This document shows, piece by piece, positions 14,689 through 23,403 of a stretch of 25,220 bases of DNA. Positions within the stretch are counted from its first letter, which is position 1. Each line of letters starts with the position of its first letter. Origin of the DNA: a virus. The notes beneath the pieces are model-generated. The model was not told the origin of the DNA. It ran no database searches and saw nothing but the letters and a program-made list of their open reading frames with translations. Made by a program: the position numbers and the translations under genes. The DNA lies in IMG/VR virus record IMGVR_UViG_3300031711_000023, positions 1 through 25,220 of that record, one strand, 5' to 3'.

Positions 14689-15735
14689 ATGAAACTGCTT
14701 CGGGCTTTATTCGTAGGATTGCTCGTATTCGGGCTGGCGTGCTCGGCTTCGGCCATGCATCCCGGCATGCGCGTGTCGATGCTTCAGGGTGTGCAGACCG
14801 GCACCATTACGCAGTCGTCGCTGGACAATAACTACGCGAAGAACCTTGGCACTTGCACCATCAATCGTATCAAGCGTGATTGCGTTACAGTTCAGGCCAT
14901 TACGCGAGCGCAAGTCGAAACGACACTGCTTCCGTCGTCGGCTTCCGGCGCGGTGTACTGGACGCTCCCCGCGGGCACTTTTACAAACTCACCTGGAATT
15001 GGGCAGCAAATCTATGAGGCCCGCAATCAATACCTGTCAAACTCCGCGGCCCCGGCAACGCAGACCTCCGCCGCGCTCCCCGCGGGCGCGGTCACGCTTT
15101 GGGTAAATGGCGAAGGGTCCGCGGAGCTGAGCAACGGGACCGCAACGGGGTGCGCTGGGACCGCAACGAATGGAGCGCCGGTAACGGTCACTGTTACGGC
15201 AGGGACGTGCGTCGTCGCCGTTACTGGGGCTCTCAACGCCTTCAATCTTGAGAATGGTGCTTTCGGAACGCCGTTTATGCCATGCGTAACGGCTCCATGT
15301 GCCCGCGCGGCGGACGTGGTAACGCTGATCGGGGCTGGGCAGACGGCGGCGCTAGGGGCGAAGAACTTTTATTTTGTGACAAACTCGGCGGCTGGAACAG
15401 TTCCCGATTTGCTGGTGTTTGGCGGAAGTGCGGAAATTTACTACTCAGTCTCCACTAAGACAATTACTTACTACGGGGCTGGCAATCGTGCGCGAGGAGA
15501 GGCGGCGGCGGGAACAATTGCTGCGAGATTTGCTTCGTCGGTTTATTGGGGTGGGAATGGCTCGTCGGTGCGGGCAAACGGTGGAACTATTGGTACTAAC
15601 AACACTCCAATAACCATGAACACTGGGACGGTGAACCTTGGTAACGGATTTGCGTATTTGAACGGCAGCATGGGGAGGGTTGCAATGAGCAGACAGCCCT
15701 CACCACAATTTCATGCATTGGCGGTTGCCCCATGA
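14689..15735 (+). CDS. Exported lectin-like (ConA/LamG-type) phage protein
   Basis: A 348-aa protein one nt after the previous stop. Residues 1-22 (MKLLRALFVGLLVFGLACSA and two more) are a signal peptide; the Cys there is not in a good lipobox. The mature part has six Cys. The C-terminal 130 residues resemble the laminin-G/concanavalin-like domain found at the end of phage tail proteins, closing with AYLNGSMGRVAMSRQPSPQF, the counterpart of the LNGxIrRlaxxPxxLSxxxL ending. Carbohydrate binding is therefore possible. GC content falls in the last 350 bp. With the gene at 13713 it forms a two-gene exported unit. Confidence 0.65.
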   Translation: MKLLRALFVGLLVFGLACSASAMHPGMRVSMLQGVQTGTITQSSLDNNYAKNLGTCTINRIKRDCVTVQAITRAQVETTLLPSSASGAVYWTLPAGTFTNSPGIGQQIYEARNQYLSNSAAPATQTSAALPAGAVTLWVNGEGSAELSNGTATGCAGTATNGAPVTVTVTAGTCVVAVTGALNAFNLENGAFGTPFMPCVTAPCARAADVVTLIGAGQTAALGAKNFYFVTNSAAGTVPDLLVFGGSAEIYYSVSTKTITYYGAGNRARGEAAAGTIAARFASSVYWGGNGSSVRANGGTIGTNNTPITMNTGTVNLGNGFAYLNGSMGRVAMSRQPSPQFHALAVAP

Positions 15736-15850
15736 CCCGCGCCCTTGCCCCTTGCCGACCACGAGAACGGGCACCCGCGCGGGTGGCCTAGCGATCATCC
15801 TGGAGGGTAGTAAGCCACTATTCTCGCTCATGACATCTTTTGGTGCCCAT
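15736..15850. other. Non-coding gap with a perfect palindrome
   Basis: The gap from 15736 to the next start at 15920 holds a 14-nt perfect palindrome, CACCCGCGCGGGTG (15772-15785), with no T-tract on either side, then a Shine-Dalgarno-like GGAGGG (15802-15807) without a close start codon, then leader element C. The palindrome could be a weak transcript end or a protein-binding site. Confidence 0.4.
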
Positions 15851-15894
15851 GGTATTGTCCCGGCACCACTGAGTTGGCGACGGTCCCCGCCGGC
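15851..15894 (+). promoter_or_regulatory. Repeated leader element C (before first tail adaptor)
   Basis: GGTATTGTCC (15851-15860), then arms GTTGGCG (15873-15879) and CGCCGGC (15888-15894), loop 8 nt. The ATG at 15920 follows 25 nt after the stem, with GGAGA between. Same element as A, B and D; its position argues against earlier in-frame starts for the adaptor gene. Confidence 0.6.
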
Positions 15895-15919
15895 TGGTTT
15901 CCTATGGAGAACCAGTCGA

Positions 15920-17038
15920 ATGCCAACCTCGGGTACCGTTTCTCAATACCGCCTGACCGTCCAGCAGGTGATCGACCACGCCTTTCGCCGATCAACAGGG
16001 CTAGGTGCTGCGAAACTGGCCGGCGAGTCCCAGATAATCGCACGCGACTGCCTCTACACCCTTCTGTCCGAACTGGTGAACGTGTCCTGGCCGCTTTGGA
16101 CCCAGCAGTTCAGCGTCCTCAGCGTCGGCATCGGCTCGGCCGATGTCCTGACCCCAAACGGAACCGTCGATGTCAGACACGCCTACTGGCGCAGTTTCTG
16201 GCCCTGGCGGAACGACGCGACGCTAACGGATGGCTCCGATGGGACTGACCTGTTCGCAGGCGCGCCAAACGATGATGTGACAGTTCCCGGCCCTAATCCA
16301 TCGGTGTCAGTAGACTTTGGCGTAGACCAAACGGTCGACGGCATCGGCGTGCTTTGGGGCGGCTCCGCCAGCGTGACCACAGCGCTGACCCTTCTGACCT
16401 CAAAAAATGGGGACGACTATTCGGCCGCCAAAACCCTTCCGGTCACAACCTTCACCGGCGGCCAGTGGTCATACTTCAAACTCGATCCGGTCATCACCAC
16501 GGAATATCTCCGCATCCAGTACACCTCGGCAGGTTCCTGGCTTCTTAACCAGTTGAACTTCTGCTCGAACAGCCAAGACATCGAGATGGGAATGATCTCG
16601 ATCGACGACTACTACAACCTGCCAAACAAGCAGTACTCCGGTGAGCGCGCCGTTCAGTGCTACGTCGAGCGCAACGTGCTTATGCCTACCCTGAAGATTT
16701 GGCCGGTGCCGAACACGCAAGCCTTCTACAACGGAACGGTTTCGTCGGTGATGCGCCGCTACATCCAAGACCCTGGCGCGTTCTCTGACGTCCTGGAAAT
16801 TCCGCAGCGCTGGTACGAGGCGGTGATCTGGCGGCTCGCGTCTCGCCTCGTCGACGAACTTCCCGACGACACCACGGGTCTTGCCAGCATGGATGGCGCC
16901 ACCCGAATCCAGGAGAAAGCTCGACGGACCCAGCGTTGCGAGGATGGCGCGACCCGTGCAGAAGCCCTTGCGTGGAGCGAGGAAAGAACTCCAGGTCCGA
17001 TCCATATGACGCCAAATCTTGCGTGTTACACCAAATAA
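15920..17038 (+). CDS. Tail adaptor/connector protein with F5/8-type insert
   Basis: A 372-aa protein. Residues 1-95 (SQYRLTVQQVIDHAFRRSTG, then ARDCLYTLLSELVNVSWPLW) and 225-372 (LKIWPVPN, YIQDPGAFSDVLEIPQRWYE, ending MTPNLACYTK) match a podovirus tail adaptor type that joins portal and tail. Between them, residues about 100-215 look like a galactose-binding/F5-8 type C beta-sandwich (VSVDFGVDQTVDGIGVLWGG, GQWSYFKLDP, TTEYLRIQYTSAGSW). Start at ATG 15920 (GGAGA 9 nt upstream), although the frame is open further upstream. The insert may decorate the tail collar and bind sugars. It is the first gene behind leader element C. Confidence 0.72.
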   Translation: MPTSGTVSQYRLTVQQVIDHAFRRSTGLGAAKLAGESQIIARDCLYTLLSELVNVSWPLWTQQFSVLSVGIGSADVLTPNGTVDVRHAYWRSFWPWRNDATLTDGSDGTDLFAGAPNDDVTVPGPNPSVSVDFGVDQTVDGIGVLWGGSASVTTALTLLTSKNGDDYSAAKTLPVTTFTGGQWSYFKLDPVITTEYLRIQYTSAGSWLLNQLNFCSNSQDIEMGMISIDDYYNLPNKQYSGERAVQCYVERNVLMPTLKIWPVPNTQAFYNGTVSSVMRRYIQDPGAFSDVLEIPQRWYEAVIWRLASRLVDELPDDTTGLASMDGATRIQEKARRTQRCEDGATRAEALAWSEERTPGPIHMTPNLACYTK

Positions 17039-17054
17039 TTGCGGAGATTTTTCG

Positions 17055-17414
17055 ATGAGTCAGGTCAGCAGAAAACTTCGCCAGACGTCAGAGGGATATT
17101 CGCACTGGTGCCCTGGCTGTGAGGAGATGCACTGCATTTCGCTCACGCGCAATGGCGGTCCGAACTGGACGTTTGATGGCAACGTAGACGTGCCCACCTT
17201 CTCTCCGTCCGTGCGGATTACCGGCAAACAGTGCATCAACGAAAATGGCAAGTGGACGGGAAAGTGGCGCCTCGGTCCGGACGGAAAGGCGCTCGATGGT
17301 TGTTGCCACTACATCCTTAATTCCGGCCAGATTCAGTTTTGCCCTGACAGCACGCACGCGCTGGCCGGGAAGATGGTCCCGCTTCCAGATTTGCCAGAGT
17401 TTGTGAGGGACTGA
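17055..17414 (+). CDS. DUF6527-type small zinc-binding protein
   Basis: A 119-aa protein with GGAG 8 nt before the ATG. It shows the pattern of a small family common in phages (DUF6527, recalled from its motifs): HWCPGC (residues 18-22), WTFDGNVDVPTFSPSV (38-53), CCHYILNSGQIQFCPDSTHA (83-102) and VPLPD (108-112). Cys 19, 22, 83/84 and 96 with His 85 and 101 are candidate metal ligands. Function unknown; often found within tail or lysis regions. Stop and next start overlap by one nt. Confidence 0.75.
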   Translation: MSQVSRKLRQTSEGYSHWCPGCEEMHCISLTRNGGPNWTFDGNVDVPTFSPSVRITGKQCINENGKWTGKWRLGPDGKALDGCCHYILNSGQIQFCPDSTHALAGKMVPLPDLPEFVRD

Positions 17415-18118
17415 TGGCAATTTTCGTCAACACTACTGGGCATACAACACTCGACGTTGGAATCTGCGCGCGCTGTAAATGTGCCTATCCTCGCGACGAA
17501 CTTACGCCTGACCCCAACGCGCCAGGTCTGATGGTGTGCCCGGACGGCTGCAAGGACATCTACGACCCATATAGGCTTCCGGCTCCGCCCGCAGATCGCG
17601 TCTCAGTTACCAACCCGCGTCCGGATGAATCTCTGGCGCTCGCCTATTCTGGCGCGGTCCCGGTTCCGCTGTTCACCGACAAGCCGTTTACGGTTGATCG
17701 CCTTGGCCCGGCGCGGCCGTGGCACAAAAACAAGCTATACCGTGCAGGAGATACCTGCACTCCGTTGAACGTTGATCTCGATACGACGGTTCTTCCGCAG
17801 AATTGGTGGATGTGCGTCCATGGTGGAACATCAGGTTCATCGCCTCCAGATTGGCCCACCGAGCCAGGCGTCCTTCTCGGAGATTACATCGCCCTGACGA
17901 GCGACACGGGTATTGGAGCGGTTGTACGAATTCTCGACGATGCCAGACTTCTAAGTATTACCGACGATGATCGCGCAAAATATCTTATCACCGCCGACAC
18001 ATTTATTCCGGTGGATGCTGGATTACATCTTCTTTCCGACAGCGGAATAAAAATCTTTGCGGAAAGTAACGGCGACGGCACCGTGTGCTGGCTTAATCTT
18101 GGCATTTATCCAATGTGA
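17414..18118 (+). CDS. Zinc-ribbon phage protein
   Basis: A 234-aa protein translated from a TGATG junction. Residues 16-55 form a zinc-ribbon-like unit: CARC (18-21), then VCPDGC (41-46) and KDIYDPYRLP, a motif order I have seen in phage proteins encoded next to tail genes. Residues 90-234 are beta-rich with Trp and Gly (NWWMCVHGGTSGSSPPDWPT) and an acidic stretch. No enzyme motif. It may be a tail component that binds metal for stability. GC drops in its last third. Confidence 0.65.
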   Translation: MAIFVNTTGHTTLDVGICARCKCAYPRDELTPDPNAPGLMVCPDGCKDIYDPYRLPAPPADRVSVTNPRPDESLALAYSGAVPVPLFTDKPFTVDRLGPARPWHKNKLYRAGDTCTPLNVDLDTTVLPQNWWMCVHGGTSGSSPPDWPTEPGVLLGDYIALTSDTGIGAVVRILDDARLLSITDDDRAKYLITADTFIPVDAGLHLLSDSGIKIFAESNGDGTVCWLNLGIYPM

Positions 18119-18125
18119 GGGTCTC

Positions 18126-18554
18126 ATGGCTTCTGGCGAAGAAACGTTTACCGAGTTCACGCTGAACTGCCCCGCGGCGCAGCAGATACTAAGTTCTGGA
18201 TATGTTGTGATTGTCCAAAGCGGACGATCCTACAAAATCCCGGCTGGACAACTAATTGGCGCAGCCATCCCAACAATCATCACAGAGGGCGCGAGTTATG
18301 AAGCACTTTCCACCGATACTTTTATTGGGGTAGCAAACTCGGTTGCCACGACCATCCTGCTTCCGGGTGGTTTATCATTTGCCAAGCGACTAACCGTTGC
18401 CGATTGCCTTGGCAACGCAGGAAGTCTTGCTGTCACAATAACCCCAGGAATAGACGACAATATTGACGGTCTATCAAACTACCGCCTAATCGAAAACTGG
18501 CAGTCCGTTGATCTTCAATACATACCGACACTCAACACATGGAAGGCGTTCTAG
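18126..18554 (+). CDS. Small beta-domain virion protein
   Basis: A 142-aa protein with GAGG 5 nt before the ATG. Residues about 55-142 repeat the phage appendage pattern: a strand-rich start (YEALSTDTFIGVANSVATTI), LPGG, then VTITPGIDDNIDGLSNYRLI and a WQSVDLQYIPTLNTWKAF close. The same type of domain appears twice in the tail fibre at 19223. It is probably a minor tail or fibre-attachment protein. Three nt separate its stop from the next start. Confidence 0.6.
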   Translation: MASGEETFTEFTLNCPAAQQILSSGYVVIVQSGRSYKIPAGQLIGAAIPTIITEGASYEALSTDTFIGVANSVATTILLPGGLSFAKRLTVADCLGNAGSLAVTITPGIDDNIDGLSNYRLIENWQSVDLQYIPTLNTWKAF

Positions 18555-18557
18555 CCC

Positions 18558-19226
18558 ATGGCGACGAATGTCAACTACACGTCATTGGTTGGTGACGTTA
18601 CGCGCTACATCGAGCGCGGCGGATCGGCCTCCAGCGACCCCACGGTGTTCGATCAAATTCCTCGGCTTATCAATCAGGCTGAGCGGAACATCATGACAGC
18701 GCTGAAACTTCTTGGAGCCGTAGAAGTGTTGGTCGACGGAACCGGCCTCACCGAGGGCCAGCCGATCGTCACCAAGCCAGATCGCTGGCGCCAGACTGTT
18801 TCGATCTCATATGGGGCTGGCGCAACAAACAACACGCGCACCCTTTTGCTTCCAAGAAGCTTGGAGTATTGCCGAAACTTCTGGCCTGACGACTCTGTCA
18901 CCAACGCCGATTTTCCGCCGCAGTATTACGCCGACTATGACCTCCAGCACTGGCTGGTCTGCCCGACGCCGCCGTCTACGTACCCACTAGAAATCATTGC
19001 ATACCTTCAGCCGATGCTACTCGATGAAACAACGCAGACCAACTTTTTCACGATCTACACGCCTTCGCTTCTGCTCTACGGCGCCCTGCTCGAAGCGGCG
19101 CCATTCCTCAAAAGTGATGACCGCATTCCGGTCTGGCAGACCTATTGGAACCAACAGGTAGCACTGCTTCAGACCCAAGACCTTCAGCGTATTCTCGACC
19201 GCTCGACCGAGAGGAAATCCACATGA
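18558..19226 (+). CDS. Head-tail adaptor protein
   Basis: A 222-aa protein of the short podovirus adaptor type (comparable in role to P22 gp4): N-terminal NYTSLVGDVTRYIERG, FDQIPRLINQAERNIMTAL (about residues 31-49), beta middle, and a helical end SLLLYGALLEAAPFLKSDDR (about 170-190) with TYWNQQVALLQTQDLQRILD. It would dock below the portal ring and help close the packaged head. The Shine-Dalgarno (GGAAGG) is 11 nt away, rather far. Its stop overlaps the tail fibre start as ATGA. Confidence 0.78.
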   Translation: MATNVNYTSLVGDVTRYIERGGSASSDPTVFDQIPRLINQAERNIMTALKLLGAVEVLVDGTGLTEGQPIVTKPDRWRQTVSISYGAGATNNTRTLLLPRSLEYCRNFWPDDSVTNADFPPQYYADYDLQHWLVCPTPPSTYPLEIIAYLQPMLLDETTQTNFFTIYTPSLLLYGALLEAAPFLKSDDRIPVWQTYWNQQVALLQTQDLQRILDRSTERKST

Positions 19227-21529
19227 CTTCCGGCTTCGCAAACAAATTCACTGGTAATCCCGTCAAGCCCGCCCAGGTGCAATACGAGCCCCTGACGTTC
19301 ACGGTAAGTACGTCGCTGGTCTGGCCTACCGAGTCCCTTGAAGGTGCCAATTACGTTGCGGCCTGGATGAACTGTGTTGCGAGCGCTGCATCACTATCCT
19401 TGATCATGCCTGACGCGACGATTGGAACTCCCGGCGTTGCCGCCATTATGACTAATATTGGCGCCTACACATTCAGCGTGACCGATAGCGTTGGAACACT
19501 AATCGGGACAATTGAGGCCGGGCAGAGCTGGGTCATTGTTCTGGAGGACAATTCGACGGCCTCCGGGGCGTGGCAGGCCGTCCAACTCGGCGCCACGACC
19601 AGCAATGCGCAGGCCGCAGCCCTGGCCGGCGCCGGACTCCAAGCCATCATCGACAAACTGCAGATTCAAATTCTGACGGTATCGGCAGCGACAAACCAAG
19701 CTATTACCGCGGATTACCGGGCCAAAGGATTTGTCTGGACGGGCGTTAACGGGACTATCCAACTCGACGCGCTTTCGACCCTAACTGTCGGGTGGTGGTT
19801 CCTGGCTACAAATAACGGAACCGGAACGCTTACTATTTCAGCGACGGGAACCGACACAATTAACGGCCACGCCAGCATCACGCTACCGGCTAACCCTGAC
19901 GGAACCCCGTATTCCACCATCATTGTTGCCGGGGCGACAGGGTTCGTCACTTTTGGCGGTGCGCCATCGGTGATCCCGATTTCCGGAGGTGGAACGGGCG
20001 CAACCTCATCTGATGCCGCTTTGGTGAACTTTGGTGGCACAACGCTCGGTATCAGCCTATTTAAGGTTTTGACCCCCGCGGCGGCACTCGAATTACTTGG
20101 CATTGGACCAAGCGCATTCACCGAGGCAACAACTGCATCCAATCAGTCTCTGACGAGCGATTCAGCCAATACGGCCTTTATTTGTACTACCGCACTGACA
20201 ATAAGTCTTCCGGACAGTACCGACAGTGACAATGGCATCGATGACCGGTTTCTTTTTGCGGTCTACGCATACGGTGGCGACGTTACATTAGCTCCCGTGA
20301 GCACAGATGCGGTCAACGGAAATGAGAATGGTGTTTCATTTGTAATAACCCAGGGCAGTTCCGCCATTGTTTTCACGGATGGAGATAAACACTGGTGGGT
20401 TCCGTTTTGCTACAACCAAGGAATTCAGTGGTCTGCCTCGGCCGGTGCGGGTGACGCCTACACTTCCACGTTCACTCCGCTAATTCCGTTTTTCAATGAC
20501 GGTCTTGTTATCGGAATTCGGATGCACACCGCAAACACGGTGGTCGACCCAACCTTGAAGGTCGACAACTATCCGGCTCGCACCATTACAAAGCTTGGCG
20601 GAAAAGAACTCGCGCCAAACGACATACCTGGAAATAACTTCGATGCAATCTTTCGTCTCAACGAGGGGGCCGATCGCTGGGAACTAATGAACCCGGTGAC
20701 AACGTGGCTTGATAACTATTCCACATCTCGGGGGGCGACGGTATTCCGAGGAAAAGATTACTGGGAGGCATTAGCGCCAGGTCTCAATAAGCAAATTCTC
20801 ACGATGTATGTCGACGATACCGACAGCACGATAAAATATGTTCTATGGAAGGACCCGCCTGGGCCAAAACTTCACACGAGAACCTTCACATCCGGAAGCT
20901 CAATCACATTCGATGATACCGTGGACACAAACACAGTGTTCGAAGTAACGGGAGCGGGCGGCGGAGGTGGCGCGTCAGGAGGGCCGGGCGGTGGTAACGG
21001 AAACGGTGGCGCCGGTGGTGGCGCGGGTGCATATGGCCGCTTCTCGTTCTCCGGAATGGACGCAGGTGAGGTCGCTTCAATCACGATCGGAACCGGAGGA
21101 AACGGTGGGTCTGGTTCAACGGACGGAACGGACGGAACGGCATCGACGTTTGTTTATGGGTCGGCAAGTTTTAACTTTGGTGGTGGGGGGGGCGGTGTTG
21201 CTGGTGGGCCGTCAACAGGTGGATCGGCGGGAACCTGCACAGTAAGTGCGGGGTCACTTACCCTTTTAGATTCGGACGAACCGACAGTCGGGCGCGGAGG
21301 TGACGGCCAATACCTAGGAAATTCGATTGCCGTCGGGGGCGCTGGCGGGTCAAATCCTTTGGGTCAAGGGGGAGCAACGTCATGGGGTGGAAATCAGGCA
21401 TCCGCACTCACTGGAAATAACGGTACTGGTCACGGCGGTGGTGGGGGCGGAGGCGCTGAAAACGGCGGAACCCTTACCAACGGCGGCAACGGCACAAACG
21501 GCGTTATTATCCTTCGCTGGGTGTCCTAA
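19223..21529 (+). CDS. Tail fibre with glycine-rich tip
   Basis: A 768-aa protein starting at an ATGA overlap (GAGAGGAAA upstream). Residues 1-170 look like a conserved podovirus fibre N-terminus (SLEGANYVAAWMNCVASAAS, LIMPDATIGTPGV). Two beta domains (about 170-250 and 300-390) resemble the protein at 18126. ISGGGTGAT (about 252-260) is a motif typical of tail fibres. From about residue 578 to the end, long Gly runs (GGGGGASGGPGGGNGNGG and later clusters) end in GVIILRW, suggesting a polyglycine-helix tip like those used for receptor binding. This is the likely host-range determinant. GC is lower than in the head genes. Confidence 0.82.
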   Translation: MTSGFANKFTGNPVKPAQVQYEPLTFTVSTSLVWPTESLEGANYVAAWMNCVASAASLSLIMPDATIGTPGVAAIMTNIGAYTFSVTDSVGTLIGTIEAGQSWVIVLEDNSTASGAWQAVQLGATTSNAQAAALAGAGLQAIIDKLQIQILTVSAATNQAITADYRAKGFVWTGVNGTIQLDALSTLTVGWWFLATNNGTGTLTISATGTDTINGHASITLPANPDGTPYSTIIVAGATGFVTFGGAPSVIPISGGGTGATSSDAALVNFGGTTLGISLFKVLTPAAALELLGIGPSAFTEATTASNQSLTSDSANTAFICTTALTISLPDSTDSDNGIDDRFLFAVYAYGGDVTLAPVSTDAVNGNENGVSFVITQGSSAIVFTDGDKHWWVPFCYNQGIQWSASAGAGDAYTSTFTPLIPFFNDGLVIGIRMHTANTVVDPTLKVDNYPARTITKLGGKELAPNDIPGNNFDAIFRLNEGADRWELMNPVTTWLDNYSTSRGATVFRGKDYWEALAPGLNKQILTMYVDDTDSTIKYVLWKDPPGPKLHTRTFTSGSSITFDDTVDTNTVFEVTGAGGGGGASGGPGGGNGNGGAGGGAGAYGRFSFSGMDAGEVASITIGTGGNGGSGSTDGTDGTASTFVYGSASFNFGGGGGGVAGGPSTGGSAGTCTVSAGSLTLLDSDEPTVGRGGDGQYLGNSIAVGGAGGSNPLGQGGATSWGGNQASALTGNNGTGHGGGGGGGAENGGTLTNGGNGTNGVIILRWVS

Positions 21530-23121
21530 TGGCTGAGGATCACAAGGAGTTAAAATTTCCCCCAGGAATACAGCGAGACGGAACCGCGCTCGACTCCGAT
21601 GTCTGCATTGACGGACTATGGACGCGGTTCAAAAACGGGCGGCCCCGCAAGATGCCGGGTTACAAGAACGTCTATTCAAGTTTGTCCGGAAAGCCCCGCC
21701 GCGTGCACATGTTCTATCAAAACTCAAAAATCTACGTTCACGTCGGAACTGGGGCGTCCCTCGAACAAATTATCATGGATCGGAACGGAAATTTTCTCGA
21801 ACACCATGATAGAACGCCGGACGTTTTTGCATCTGGCCCTGAGTCGGGATGGACGCTTGACGCAATGTTTGACTCGACCAGTAAGGTGACGCAGATCATT
21901 GCACACTCGTCTCCGGACATCTCGCTCAACGCTTCGGACGTTGGAACGATTCCGTTCATCGGTGATGTTACAAAGTCCGACAAATTAAAGCCAATTCACT
22001 ATTCCTACCAAGACGACGGTTCCTATTATCTTCCCAAAATCTCCGGCGGTATTGCTTGCATAAAATCGTTTCTGTTCGACTTTGACAGCAACGGATACGT
22101 CGGCTGGTCGGCGCCAAACCTTCCGGAGACCCTTGGTCTTCAAGGCGGATCGTCCGGAGCCGGGAGCGCCCGCGCCTCTGCGCAGAAGATCATCGCTGGT
22201 ATGCCGGTTCGTGGTGGATCGGCCGGACCGGCCGCACTGTTCTGGAGCCTTTCGGAACTAATCCTCGCTCAGTTTATTGGAACAGCGAGTGGTGGGTTTT
22301 CGTTCAATACGGTTTCGCCGTCGAGTTCCATTCTGTCGCCGCAAAGTGTCATTGAATACAACTCGCTCTATTTCTGGGCCGGTGTCGATCAGTTCATGGT
22401 CTACAATGGAACCGTCGTCGAAGCCGTGAACAATTTCAATGCCGACTGGTTCTTCGACAACATAAATTGGGATGCTGCTGGTAAGTCGTTTGCCTATAAG
22501 GTCCCTCGGTTTGGGGAAATTTGGTTTTGCGCCCCTTTGTTCGGGGCGACGGAGCCGAGCCATGCCGCGATCTTCAACGTCCGCGAAAATTGCTGGTACG
22601 ACACCGAACTTCCGGAAGGTGGCCGCGGCGCCGGGTATTTTGCGCAGGGAACGCACTATCCCGTCATGGGCGGCGTCGAGAAGGGAGACACAGGTTACAC
22701 CCTTTGGGCTCACGAGTGCGGGTTCGACAAATTGGTCGACGGAAAGCCAGAGCCGATCAGGGCTTATTACACGACGCCGGTTATCAGCGGTCCCGGCCTT
22801 GATCCCCCCGCCGATGAAGGAATGTCGATTGGTCAGATGGAACCGGACTTTATTCAGTCCGGAGACATGACCGCTACAGTTACCGGTCCAGCGAATGCCA
22901 AGGCCGATCCGGTCGATGGAACCCCGTCTGTCATCAAAGCCATTCCCAAAACGCCAGCGGAACAGCTCATCGGGTTCAAGGATGCGCGGCGCCTTGCCAG
23001 CATCCGCTTTGAGAGCAATACGCTTGGGGGGAACTTCGTCGCAGGAAAGACGATCCTTCACACCACAAGGGGCGATGCCCACCGCACTGGTGGCGCGGCC
23101 CCAGCGATCGGCAAGAAGTAA
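21529..23121 (+). CDS. P22 gp10-like tail hub / DNA stabilisation protein
   Basis: A 530-aa protein beginning in a TAATG overlap. Its opening LKFPPGIQRDGTALDSD and GLWTRFKNGRPRKMPGYKNV (about residues 9-48), with later SLYFWAGVDQFMVYNGTVVE and FNVRENCWYDTELPEGGRGA, match the family that plugs the channel after packaging and forms a beta-propeller-like hub to which fibres attach. Position directly after the tail fibre gene fits that role. The C-terminal 100 residues are a beta domain. Start has no clear Shine-Dalgarno, so translation is probably coupled to the fibre gene. Confidence 0.85.
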   Translation: MAEDHKELKFPPGIQRDGTALDSDVCIDGLWTRFKNGRPRKMPGYKNVYSSLSGKPRRVHMFYQNSKIYVHVGTGASLEQIIMDRNGNFLEHHDRTPDVFASGPESGWTLDAMFDSTSKVTQIIAHSSPDISLNASDVGTIPFIGDVTKSDKLKPIHYSYQDDGSYYLPKISGGIACIKSFLFDFDSNGYVGWSAPNLPETLGLQGGSSGAGSARASAQKIIAGMPVRGGSAGPAALFWSLSELILAQFIGTASGGFSFNTVSPSSSILSPQSVIEYNSLYFWAGVDQFMVYNGTVVEAVNNFNADWFFDNINWDAAGKSFAYKVPRFGEIWFCAPLFGATEPSHAAIFNVRENCWYDTELPEGGRGAGYFAQGTHYPVMGGVEKGDTGYTLWAHECGFDKLVDGKPEPIRAYYTTPVISGPGLDPPADEGMSIGQMEPDFIQSGDMTATVTGPANAKADPVDGTPSVIKAIPKTPAEQLIGFKDARRLASIRFESNTLGGNFVAGKTILHTTRGDAHRTGGAAPAIGKK

Positions 23122-23366
23122 TGGCGGTAAATCCCTCTATGATCGGATTTGACGCCTGGGCGGCTCAAACCTCGTCGTCGATTCAGCAAAGCGGTGGCGG
23201 GGTACCCCAGGCCCCGGCCGATGAAACGCACTGGCGGGCCTACGCGACCCAGCTCAAGCAGGCCCAATCACCCATTGCGACCGAGATTCCAGACCATGCC
23301 GGGTTTGAGAAATGGCAGGATTGGGCGGCGCGGGTCTACGATAGCGCACAGCGGAACGGTCTGTGA
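23121..23366 (+). CDS. Small phage protein with duplicated FxxW motif
   Basis: An 81-aa protein in a TAATG overlap. Two related segments occur, GFDAWAAQTSSSIQQ (about residues 9-23) and GFEKWQDWAARVYDS (about 61-75), suggesting an internal duplication of a short helix. Between them HWRAYATQLKQAQSPIATEI looks helical. It has no Cys. Function unknown; position after the gp10-like gene suggests a minor tail protein. Confidence 0.6.
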   Translation: MAVNPSMIGFDAWAAQTSSSIQQSGGGVPQAPADETHWRAYATQLKQAQSPIATEIPDHAGFEKWQDWAARVYDSAQRNGL

Positions 23367-23403
23367 CCCAGGTTATGGGGTCTTTCGCTACGCCGCCCTC
23401 CCT

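Noticed and set aside
15772-15785. CACCCGCGCGGGTG palindrome as terminator
   Set aside because: No T-tract on either strand; kept only as an unexplained palindrome.
22258-23082. Minus-strand frame opposite the gp10-like gene
   Set aside because: Shadow of a recognised tail protein.
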